Positions 1 to 6,485 of a stretch of 11,317 nucleotides of DNA are shown piece after piece. This DNA is from Microbacteriaceae bacterium (GTDB taxonomy: Bacteria > Actinomycetota > Actinomycetes > Actinomycetales > Microbacteriaceae). The stretch is taken from positions 1-11,317 of the forward strand of contig JAODAU010000048.1 in NCBI GenBank assembly GCA_025463615.1, read 5' to 3'. Every line of letters starts with the position of its first letter. Within the stretch, counting starts at the first letter, position 1. The translations under genes were made by a program, and so were the position numbers. Below the pieces are notes generated by a model. It saw only the letters and a list, made by a program, of their open reading frames with translations. It did no database searches and was not told the DNA's origin.

Positions 1-35
1 AGGGCGTATGCCCCGAGCGTTATGCCGTCGATCAC
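1..35 (-). CDS. Start of a ninth operon gene, cut by window edge (product unknown)
   Basis: A GTG codon at 35-33 overlaps the TGA stop of the preceding dehydrogenase gene (34-32) in a GTGA junction, the style used throughout this operon. A strong ribosome-binding sequence, AGGGAGGAA, lies about 6 nt upstream inside the preceding gene. The open frame continues to the edge and gives 12 residues, MIDGITLGAYAL (initiator read as Met), too few for family assignment. The ITLGAY segment is reminiscent of the first strand of some xylose-isomerase-like TIM-barrel sugar isomerases, which would suit a sugar-acid operon. It could equally be the start of a membrane permease. Both are guesses; only the existence of a translated start is well supported. 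Confidence 0.6.
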   Translation of the reverse strand, partial: MIDGITLGAYA

Positions 36-943
36 TGTGGTTCCTCCCTCTGCCCGCCCGCGGCGAGCAGGCGCACGATCGTCGAGTCGTCGCTCATGCC
101 GAGCCCGGCCCGCTCCGCGATCACGTAGAGCTGGCCCGCGGCCACGGCGACGGATGCCGGGATGTGCGCCTCGGTCGCCAGCGCCGCCACCAGGCCCATG
201 TCCTTGACGAAGATGTCCACGCGCGACTTCACCTCGGGGTCGCCGGTGAGCGCCTCGACCATGCGTGGCCCGCGGACGCGCAGCATGAACGAGCTCGCCG
301 CCCCGGCCGACAGTGTGTCGACCACGATCGCCGGGTCCAGTCCCACGCCGACAGCCAGCGCGACCGCCTCGGCCGCCGCCGCGATGTGCACGCCGGCCAG
401 CAGCTGGTTGATCACCTTCATGAGCTGCCCGTCGCCCACCCGCGGGCCCACGACGGTGAGCGTGGATGCCAGCCGCTCGAGCACGGGCCGGGCCACGGCC
501 ACATCCGCCTCCGCCGCGCCCACCACGATGAGCAGGTCGCCCGCCCCCGCGCGTGCCGGGCCGCCGCTGATGGGCGCGTCGACGAACCCGATGCCGCGCT
601 CGACCAGACGCGTGCCGAGCGACCGCGCCGCCTCCGCCCCGATCGTGCTGGTGAGGATCACGGTGGCGCCGGATGCCAGGGTCTCGGTGACCCCGCCGGG
701 CCCGAAGAGCGCGCCCTCGGCCTGGCCGCCGTCGCGCACGGCGAGCAGCACGATGTCCGCGCCGTCGGATGCCGCGGCGGGAGACTCTGCGGGCGTGACG
801 CCCTCGTCGCCGGCCCGGTCGCGCCGCGCGGCGTTGGTGTCGAAGCCGCGCACCGCGAACCGGCCGTCCGAGGCCAGCCGCGCCGCCATCGGGTAGCCCA
901 TGGCGCCCATGCCGATGATTCCTACGGTCGTGGTGTCACTCAT
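32..943 (-). CDS. NAD(P)-dependent beta-hydroxyacid dehydrogenase (3-hydroxyisobutyrate/threonate dehydrogenase family)
   Basis: This 303-residue protein has the full length of the 3-hydroxyisobutyrate dehydrogenase superfamily, which oxidises beta-hydroxy acids or reduces tartronate semialdehyde in the cytoplasm. The N-terminal Rossmann motif GMGAMG is at residues 11-16. The substrate-binding signature DAPISGGPARAGAGDL is at 122-137. The catalytic lysine is K176 in GDGQLMKVINQ, and the C-terminal KDMG element is at 247-250. The ATG at 943 overlaps the stop of the DUF1537 kinase gene (ATGA, 940-943) and has GGAGG about 5 nt upstream. In known tetronate pathways a dehydrogenase of this family (LtnD) acts next to a DUF1537 kinase, so 2-oxidation of a four-carbon sugar acid is the best inference. 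Tartronate semialdehyde reductase or a dehydrogenase for another branched sugar acid are alternatives. Family assignment is secure; substrate is not. Confidence 0.93.
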   Translation of the reverse strand: MSDTTTVGIIGMGAMGYPMAARLASDGRFAVRGFDTNAARRDRAGDEGVTPAESPAAASDGADIVLLAVRDGGQAEGALFGPGGVTETLASGATVILTSTIGAEAARSLGTRLVERGIGFVDAPISGGPARAGAGDLLIVVGAAEADVAVARPVLERLASTLTVVGPRVGDGQLMKVINQLLAGVHIAAAAEAVALAVGVGLDPAIVVDTLSAGAASSFMLRVRGPRMVEALTGDPEVKSRVDIFVKDMGLVAALATEAHIPASVAVAAGQLYVIAERAGLGMSDDSTIVRLLAAGGQREEPQ

Positions 944-2382
944 GAGGCCTCCAGCCTGTCGACGACCGCCGCGAGCGACGAGTCGTCGCCCACGTTCCCC
1001 GCGAACACGATGTAGGCGAGCCCCGCCGCGGGCCCTGTCGCGGCCTGCCAGAGCGAGACGATACCGGGCAGCATGGCGCCCCGCACGACGGCGCGGTCGA
1101 TGTCGAGCGCGGCGGTGGCGATGTCCGACGAGGTGATGCCGCCCTTGGCGACCACGAACCGCGGCCGGCGCGCGGCGACGATGCGGCGCACGGTCGCGGT
1201 GAGGGCACCGCTCACCCTCCGCGAGATGTCGAGGCTGGACTGCGCGTCCGCGCCGGTGCGCAGGGTGCGGGAGGTGGTGACGACCACGAGGCGCTCGCCC
1301 AGCTCCGCGGTCGCGCGGGTGACCAGGTCGTCGAGGTGGCCCGATCCGTCGCCGTCCAGGATCGCGGCCACGTCGAGCTCGAGCACCGCCACGTCGCGTC
1401 CGGCGACGAGCCGCTCGAGCTGGCGCGAGGTGAGCCCCACGTGCGAGCCGACGACGACGAGCCCGTGCCCCTCGGCGCCCGCGGTGATCTCGGCGAGCTC
1501 GTCGTCGGTGATCGGCGGGTGCGTGCCCTGGCCGAGCCGGGCGCGCACGAACGACGGGCCGACGCGGTAGACGAGCCGGGATCCCGCGGCCTCGGCCGCG
1601 AGGATCGAGAGCGTCGCCGCCCGCAGGTCGTCGTCGACCACGGCGTCGATCACCACCACCCGCCCGTCGCGCACCGAGCGCAGCACGCCGGTGAGCGGGG
1701 CGTCGGGCGAGCGGATGCCGGCCAGGTCAACCACCTCCACCGAGTCCGCCGCGATCCGGCCGCCGCTCTTCTCCTCCACCCAGTCGGCGAGTCGCGACGA
1801 CCGGTAGCCGAACGTGGCGTCGCGGGCGAACTCGCCCGACCCCACCGGCTGCAGGCCCTCGTCGGAGCGGAGCCAGTGCACGCCGTCGAGCGTGATCCGG
1901 CCGGCGTCGAGGTAGGCGGGCGAGAGCACGATGCCGTCGACGGGAACGTCGTGCTGCGCCGAGACCTCGGCGAGCACGTCGGTCTCGAGCGGGAAGTGGC
2001 CGCGCAGGGTGGAGTCGCCGCGGCTCGCGAAGACCAGGTCGATGCCGAGGCCGGCCGCGACCTCGAGGCACGTCGACGCGATCTCGCGGTTGCGGGCGGC
2101 GGCATCCGGCTCGGAGAGGCTGCGCGTGTTGGTGAGCACGAAGAATCCGGGGCCGCCCTGGGCGAAGGCCCACGCGATGTCGTCGGCCGCCCAGCGCGTG
2201 AGCACCGGCACGTCGCGCACGGTCTGCGTGCCGGTGGGGTCGTCGTCGAGCACGACCAGGCGGCGGGCTCCGTCGAGGGCCGCGGCGACGGTCGCTGCCG
2301 GCACCTCGCGCACGGCGGGCAGGGCGTCGGCCCAGTCGGCGCCGCGGGGTGCTGTGTCTGCTGTCATCGGCTCTGCGGTCAT
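940..2382 (-). CDS. Four-carbon acid sugar kinase family protein (DUF1537)
   Basis: The protein has 480 residues from the chosen ATG, the usual length for DUF1537 kinases, which phosphorylate 3- or 2-oxo derivatives of four-carbon (and related) sugar acids with ATP. The N-terminal sugar-acid-binding domain carries DDDPTGTQT (46-54), a TNTRSLS stretch (84-90) and RGDSTLRGH (121-129). The C-terminal nucleotide-binding domain carries VGSH (311-314), KGGITSSD (413-420) and a GNVGDD loop (462-467). The start at 2382 lies 4 nt after the stop of the 3-hydroxyacyl-CoA dehydrogenase-like gene; a second in-frame ATG five codons later (2367) is possible, and neither has a convincing ribosome-binding site. 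The frame is open further upstream to 2511, but that part lies inside the preceding gene and is composition-driven. Its 3' end overlaps the threonate-type dehydrogenase gene, so the two are probably translationally coupled partners. Substrate could be an oxo-tetronate or an apionate-derived acid; the motifs do not decide. Confidence 0.93.
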   Translation of the reverse strand: MTAEPMTADTAPRGADWADALPAVREVPAATVAAALDGARRLVVLDDDPTGTQTVRDVPVLTRWAADDIAWAFAQGGPGFFVLTNTRSLSEPDAAARNREIASTCLEVAAGLGIDLVFASRGDSTLRGHFPLETDVLAEVSAQHDVPVDGIVLSPAYLDAGRITLDGVHWLRSDEGLQPVGSGEFARDATFGYRSSRLADWVEEKSGGRIAADSVEVVDLAGIRSPDAPLTGVLRSVRDGRVVVIDAVVDDDLRAATLSILAAEAAGSRLVYRVGPSFVRARLGQGTHPPITDDELAEITAGAEGHGLVVVGSHVGLTSRQLERLVAGRDVAVLELDVAAILDGDGSGHLDDLVTRATAELGERLVVVTTSRTLRTGADAQSSLDISRRVSGALTATVRRIVAARRPRFVVAKGGITSSDIATAALDIDRAVVRGAMLPGIVSLWQAATGPAAGLAYIVFAGNVGDDSSLAAVVDRLEAS

Positions 2383-2386
2383 GGGC

Positions 2387-3352
2387 TCAGGATGCCAGAC
2401 CCGGCGCCGCACCGAGCTCGGCCCGCAGCTGCGACAACCGCGCGTAGGCGGCGTCGCGGTAGGCCAGCAGCTCGGGCTGCACGGTCGGGTCGATGTCGAG
2501 GAAGCCCCCACCGGACTTGAGCCCCAGGTGCCCGGACTTCACGAGGTCGGCGAGCAGCGTCGGGGACGCGAGCCGCGGCCCGTACTCCGCCTCGAGCGAG
2601 GCGTACGACGAGTCGTAGACGTCGAGCCCCGCCATGTCGGCGATCGCGAAGGGGCCGAACAGCGCCAGCCGGAAGCCGAACGCGTTCGAGACGACGAGGT
2701 CGATCTGCTCCGGGGTCGCCAGCCCCTCCTCCACCATGAGCACCGCCTCGCGGAACAGCGCGAACTGCAGCCGGTTGGCCACGAAGCCGGGCGAGTCCGA
2801 GACGCGCGCCGGCACCTTGCCCGCGGCGCGCAGCAGGCGCTCCACCGGTTCGATGACGGCCGGGTCGGTGTGCTCGGCGGCGATGAGCTCGACGCTCGGG
2901 ATGAACGGGGCCGGGTTCATCCAGTGCACGCCGAGGAAGCGCTCCGGGCGGTCGACGGATGCCGCCAGCTCCCCGATCGGGATCGCCGACGTGTTCGAGC
3001 CGATGATGGCGTACGGCCGGGCGGCGGAGGAGATGCGCGCGAGCACGTCCGCCTTGATCGACCGCACCTCGGGCACGGCCTCGGTCACGTAGTCGGCGTC
3101 GGCGACGGCGGCCTCGATCGAGTCGCTGGGGCTCAGCCCCGCCGCGATGGTCTCGGCGGCGCCCGCGGGGAACAGGCCCTCGCGCTCGAAGGTCGCGGCC
3201 TGGGCGGTGAGCCGGTCGTACGCGCGGCCGGCGATGGCGGCATCCGTGTCCCCCAGCGTCACCGTGCAGCCGGCCAGCGCCAGCACCTGGGCGATTCCGC
3301 CGCCCATGTAACCGGAGCCGACGACCGCGACCCTCTTCAACTCGGTGGTCAT
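2387..3352 (-). CDS. 3-hydroxyacyl-CoA dehydrogenase family protein
   Basis: This 321-residue single-domain enzyme is the length of 3-hydroxybutyryl-CoA dehydrogenase, L-carnitine dehydrogenase and L-gulonate 3-dehydrogenase, which oxidise a 3-hydroxyl with NAD. The Rossmann loop GSGYMGGG is at 12-19, the SNTSAIP strand at 119-125, and the signature HWMNP at 143-147. H143 is followed 12 residues later by E155, the spacing of the catalytic His/Glu pair in human HCDH. The C-terminal helical domain starts at GFVANR (189-194) and ends with GLKSGGG (277-283). The ATG at 3352 has GAGAGGG upstream, overlapping the end of the thioesterase gene 13 nt away. Beside a beta-keto acid cleavage enzyme and a thioesterase, the likely role is oxidation of a free 3-hydroxy acid to a 3-keto acid, as carnitine dehydrogenase does, rather than fatty acid beta-oxidation. 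HWMNP instead of HFFNP supports a divergent substrate; this is inference. Confidence 0.92.
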   Translation of the reverse strand: MTTELKRVAVVGSGYMGGGIAQVLALAGCTVTLGDTDAAIAGRAYDRLTAQAATFEREGLFPAGAAETIAAGLSPSDSIEAAVADADYVTEAVPEVRSIKADVLARISSAARPYAIIGSNTSAIPIGELAASVDRPERFLGVHWMNPAPFIPSVELIAAEHTDPAVIEPVERLLRAAGKVPARVSDSPGFVANRLQFALFREAVLMVEEGLATPEQIDLVVSNAFGFRLALFGPFAIADMAGLDVYDSSYASLEAEYGPRLASPTLLADLVKSGHLGLKSGGGFLDIDPTVQPELLAYRDAAYARLSQLRAELGAAPGLAS

Positions 3353-3365
3353 CGTCTCAGCCCTC

Positions 3366-3839
3366 TCATCGGAACGTGTTCGGCGCCGCGACGTATTCGC
3401 CCAGCACCGCGAGCTCGCGCTCGCTGAAGCGGTGCGCCGCCCGCGTGGACACCTCGCGCACGGCCTGCGTCGCCTCGGCGATGAGGTAGACGGTCTCGCC
3501 TGCGTCGTCGGTGACGCGGAAGCTCATGGTGATGCTGCTCGACCCGACGCGCGAGATCCAGGCCTCGGCCACGATGAACTGGCCGTGGTACGGCAGCTCG
3601 TTCACGTACTCGAGCCGCTGGCTCGCCGTGATCGTGAAGCAGCCGGGGTCGAGCCGCGCGAGCACGGGCGGGTTCCCGGGATCGGCGGTGCCCGGGTAGT
3701 CGGGCAGCCCGAACAGCCGGATGCGCGCCTCCTCGAGGTAGCGCACGTAGGTGACGTTGTTCACATGGCCGTACGCGTCGGTGTCCGCCCAGCGCAGCTG
3801 GAGGCGGACACCGAGCGGACGGTCAGGCGAAGCGGACAC
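3366..3839 (-). CDS. Hotdog-fold acyl-CoA thioesterase (4HBT family)
   Basis: The 157-residue protein matches single hotdog thioesterases of the 4-hydroxybenzoyl-CoA thioesterase/YbgC type. Near the N-terminus is WADTDAYGHVNNVTYVRYLEEAR (17-39), with D21 at the position of the catalytic aspartate and the typical GHVNN turn. A long helix and the beta-sheet stretch SQRLEYVNELPYHGQF follow. The start codon is GTG at 3839, and the gene begins 17 nt before the end of the aldolase gene, so translational coupling is likely; no good ribosome-binding site is visible. Small hotdog thioesterases accompany carnitine dehydrogenase and the dehydrocarnitine-cleaving enzyme in Pseudomonas, where they hydrolyse betainyl-CoA. 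By analogy this one may hydrolyse the acyl-CoA product of the BKACE in this operon. Substrate is unproven. Confidence 0.88.
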   Translation of the reverse strand: MSASPDRPLGVRLQLRWADTDAYGHVNNVTYVRYLEEARIRLFGLPDYPGTADPGNPPVLARLDPGCFTITASQRLEYVNELPYHGQFIVAEAWISRVGSSSITMSFRVTDDAGETVYLIAEATQAVREVSTRAAHRFSERELAVLGEYVAAPNTFR

Positions 3840-4608
3840 TGCGCCCCGCCGTGACGGCGGCAGCTGCCGCCGTGGCGAACAGCGTCGTGTCGTTGCTCTG
3901 CACGCAGAACGTGTAGCCCTGGTCCACGGCGCCCTGCACGGCCTCCGCGGTGACCCCGGCCGGGTTGCCGACGGGCAGTCCCGCCGCCCTCGCCGCCCGG
4001 ATGACGCCCTGGGTGAGCTCGCCCATCTCGGGTCCGTTCATCGGCTTGCCCACGCTGTTCGACATGTCGTTCGTTCCGATGAAGAGGGCGTCGACGCCCT
4101 TCACGGCGGCGATCGCCGCGGCGTTCTTCGCGCCCTCGCCGCTCTCGATCTGCGGCATGAAGACGACCTCCTCCAGGCCGAAGCGGAGGTATTCCGACTG
4201 CGGCATGAGTCCCCAGTCCCCGGCGCGGCTGGTCGAGCCGACGCCGCGCGTGCCCACCGGCTCGAAGCGCACCGCCGCGACGCCCGCCTCGGCCTGCTCG
4301 ACCGTGTCGGTGTGCGGGAGCATGATGCCTTCGGCCCCGGCATCCAGGATGCGCTGCACCCAGCCGCCCGCCAGCCCCGGCACGCGCACGACGCTCGAGA
4401 CGCCGAACGCCCGCGCGACCCCGATGTGGCGGGACGCGGTCTCCAGGTCCATCGGCGAGTGCTCGAGGTCGATCACGATGAAGTCGAACCCGGCGATGGC
4501 GATCAGCTCGAGAGTCTCCGGCGAGGACAGCTTGACGAACGTGCCGAGGGCCGGGCCCTCCGTTCGCGCGAGCGCCGCCCGGAGCAGGCTCCTGCGCTCC
4601 CCCGTCAT
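3823..4608 (-). CDS. HpcH/HpaI-type class II aldolase
   Basis: This 261-residue TIM-barrel enzyme has the size and motifs of the HpcH/HpaI aldolase family, which cleaves 4-hydroxy-2-oxo acids to pyruvate (or a related 2-oxo acid) and an aldehyde using a divalent metal. DLEH is at 47-50 (the His is the usual catalytic base), R75 lies in VVRVP, the strand GAEGIMLPHTDT is at 91-102, and the metal ligands are E155 (in QIES) and D181 (in GTNDMS). The ATG at 4608 overlaps the stop of the bicupin gene (ATGA, 4605-4608) and lacks a clear ribosome-binding site, consistent with coupled translation. Relatives include 2-dehydro-3-deoxyglucarate aldolase and HpaI. Beside a sugar-acid kinase and dehydrogenase it could split a keto-deoxy sugar acid. 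The citrate-lyase-beta/malyl-CoA branch is less likely because of the short HpaI-like layout. GTNDMS differs from the commoner GPADLS. Confidence 0.9.
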   Translation of the reverse strand: MTGERRSLLRAALARTEGPALGTFVKLSSPETLELIAIAGFDFIVIDLEHSPMDLETASRHIGVARAFGVSSVVRVPGLAGGWVQRILDAGAEGIMLPHTDTVEQAEAGVAAVRFEPVGTRGVGSTSRAGDWGLMPQSEYLRFGLEEVVFMPQIESGEGAKNAAAIAAVKGVDALFIGTNDMSNSVGKPMNGPEMGELTQGVIRAARAAGLPVGNPAGVTAEAVQGAVDQGYTFCVQSNDTTLFATAAAAAVTAGRSVRFA

Positions 4609-5522
4609 TTGGCGGGGTAGTCGTCGGCGTTAAGCACCCAGCCCTGGGCCGAGAAGTCTTCGCGCGGCGGGGAGAAGATGTCGAGCAGCTGCTGGTGCGG
4701 GCCGACACCCTGCGTGGTGTGGATGGTGGGCGGCGGGATGATCGTGATCGACGGCGTCTCGACCTGGTCGTGCTGGTCCTCCTGCCACTGCGTCGAGTCG
4801 GGGCCCCACGGGTAGCGGATGTGGTGCACGAAGTCGCCCTTGACCGCCATCGAGACCTGCTCGAAGTCGTCGTGGTAGTGCGGCGACAGCTTGAACTTGT
4901 CGCGCGGCGCCGGCTCCTCGGCGAGGAAGTTGATCATCATCGTGGTGGTGCGGAAGATGCGTCCGAACCGGCCCTGCACGATGGGGGTGTCCGCCAGCTT
5001 GTAGACACGGAGCTTGAAGCCGCCCACCGGGTCGGGCCACGGCACGAGCGGCGCGTGGCGGGCATCCGGCACCTCGTAGGCGCCCTTGTTGAACGACTCC
5101 TCCACCAGGTCCTCGGAGAGGATCGAGAGGATGCGGATGATCGGCCCGTCGCCCAGCGCCTCGATCACGCTGTCCCCGGGCGGGATGACGACGAACGCCT
5201 CCTCGTCCACGTCGACGGTCTCGGAGCCGGCGGTCACGCGGATCGGCGCGCTCTCCGAATACATCAGCACGGTGTACTCGTCGACCTGGCCGGTGCGCGG
5301 GAAGGTGTCGCCCTTCTTCGCGTCGGTCCAGCTCACGATCATCGTGGCGGTGCGGGCGATCCAGGTCTTGCTGCCGTTGGGGGCCGTCTCGGTGGCCGGC
5401 AGCTTGTGGAACTCGATCCACTGGGCCGGCTTCACGGGCGTCGACGGGTCGACGGTGGCGGCGGGTGCCGCGGCCGGCGTCGCCAGCTGCGAACGGATGT
5501 CGTCTTTCGCGTACATGGTCAT
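4605..5522 (-). CDS. Bicupin domain protein of unknown reaction
   Basis: This 305-residue protein is predicted from its strand-rich pattern to have two cupin barrels. The first half (about 35-150) has EEAFVVIPPGDSV (108-120) but no HxH metal motif. The second half carries a cupin metal site: H215 and H217 in SPHYHDDFEQ, E221, and a second-motif histidine H268 in PPTIHTTQGVG. It is probably a cytoplasmic metal-dependent isomerase, lyase or dioxygenase-like enzyme; no signal peptide is seen. The Ala/Pro-rich segment 14-32 looks like a flexible leader. The start at 5522 follows a purine-rich AAGGAAGAAG somewhat far upstream, and another ATG lies two codons in. The 36-nt gap before this gene is the largest inside the operon. 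I do not recognise a characterised homologue. Its place between the BKACE and aldolase genes suggests an isomerisation or lyase step in the same pathway. Confidence 0.82.
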   Translation of the reverse strand: MTMYAKDDIRSQLATPAAAPAATVDPSTPVKPAQWIEFHKLPATETAPNGSKTWIARTATMIVSWTDAKKGDTFPRTGQVDEYTVLMYSESAPIRVTAGSETVDVDEEAFVVIPPGDSVIEALGDGPIIRILSILSEDLVEESFNKGAYEVPDARHAPLVPWPDPVGGFKLRVYKLADTPIVQGRFGRIFRTTTMMINFLAEEPAPRDKFKLSPHYHDDFEQVSMAVKGDFVHHIRYPWGPDSTQWQEDQHDQVETPSITIIPPPTIHTTQGVGPHQQLLDIFSPPREDFSAQGWVLNADDYPAK

Positions 5523-5558
5523 GTTCTGCTCGTTCTTCTTCCTTGGGTTGCGAATGTT

Positions 5559-6485
5559 CTAGAGAGTCGTCGTCGCGCCCTTGAGCGCGAGCAGCCGCCG
5601 GGCGTCTGCCGGGGTCGCGATGGTGCGCCCCATGTCCTCCACCACCGCGCGGATCTTCTCGACCTGCTGGGCGTTGCTCGTGGCGAGCTCGCCCTTGCCG
5701 ATCCACAGGCTGTCCTCGAGCCCGACGCGCACGTGCCCGCCCAGCCACGCGCTGTGCGTGCCGAACTGGAACTGGTTGCGGCCGGCCGCGAAGGCCGAGA
5801 ACTGGTAGTCGTCGCCGAAGAGCTTGTCGGCGATGGCGACCATGTGGGTGAGGTTCTCGTGGTCGGCGCCGATGCCGCCCAGGATGCCGAACACGCCCTG
5901 GATCATGAACGGCGGCTTGGCGAGCCCCCGGTCCACGAAGTAGGCGAGCGTGTAGAGGTGCCCGATGTCGTAGATCTCGTACTCGAAGCGGGTGCCGCCC
6001 GCGCCGAGGTGGGTGAGGATGTACTCGATCTTGTCGAAGGAGTTCACGAACGGGTTGCTGTACGTGTTGAGCACGTACTGCTTCTCCCAGTCGTGCTTCC
6101 AGTTCGTCACCTTGTCGGCGATGCCGGAATAGACGAAGTTCATCGATCCCATGTTCAGCGAGGCCAGCTCGGGGCTGTAGCGCTTGGCCCAGGCCAGCCG
6201 CTCGTCCATGGTCATCGACGAGGCGCCGCCGGTGGTGATGTTGATCACCACGTCGACCTGGTCGAGGATCTTCGGGATGATCTGGTCGAACACCTCGGCC
6301 TCGAACGCCGGGCGCCCGTCGGGGTGCCGGGCGTGGAGGTGGATGACCGCCGACCCCGCCTTCGCGGCCCCGACCGCGGCCTCCACGACCTGCTCGGCCG
6401 AGAGGGGGATGTAGTCGCTCTGGCTCGGCACGTTCACCGAGCCGGTGACGGCCGTGGAGATGATGACCTGCGGAGCGTTGAGCAT
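5559..6485 (-). CDS. Beta-keto acid cleavage enzyme (BKACE, DUF849; 3-keto-5-aminohexanoate cleavage-like)
   Basis: The 308-residue TIM-barrel protein belongs to the BKACE family, which condenses a beta-keto acid with acetyl-CoA and cleaves it to acetoacetate plus a new CoA ester. Aligned by eye to Kce, the zinc ligands are H49 and H51 (HLHAR) and E257 (RVGLEDSLW). R253 and D258 match Kce R226 and D231, and TTGG (84-87) and GSMNF (113-117) match the carboxylate-binding loops. Kce Glu14 is replaced by V17. A longer stretch around 118-165 (WKHDW, then FDKIEYILTHLG) marks the larger-loop BKACE subgroup. The ATG at 6485 shares one base with the upstream TGA (TGATG) and has GAGAGG 5 nt before it. 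The frame is open upstream to 7691, but that is a shadow of the neighbouring gene. A CoA-transferase for acetoacetate is encoded in the divergent operon, which fits the reaction. The true substrate is unknown. Confidence 0.93.
   Translation of the reverse strand: MLNAPQVIISTAVTGSVNVPSQSDYIPLSAEQVVEAAVGAAKAGSAVIHLHARHPDGRPAFEAEVFDQIIPKILDQVDVVINITTGGASSMTMDERLAWAKRYSPELASLNMGSMNFVYSGIADKVTNWKHDWEKQYVLNTYSNPFVNSFDKIEYILTHLGAGGTRFEYEIYDIGHLYTLAYFVDRGLAKPPFMIQGVFGILGGIGADHENLTHMVAIADKLFGDDYQFSAFAAGRNQFQFGTHSAWLGGHVRVGLEDSLWIGKGELATSNAQQVEKIRAVVEDMGRTIATPADARRLLALKGATTTL

Noticed and set aside
162..896. Long plus-strand open frames opposite the leftward genes (also 1336-2520, 1931-3427, 4695-6515)
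   Set aside because: These are typical GC-rich antisense shadows, rich in Arg, Ala, Ser and His with no motifs, while the opposite strand encodes complete known families.
2387..6485. Calling the locus a true carnitine catabolism operon
   Set aside because: The dehydrogenase sequence differs clearly from the Pseudomonas carnitine enzyme as I recall it, and the added sugar-acid kinase, aldolase and cupin genes do not belong to that pathway. Only the reaction logic is shared.
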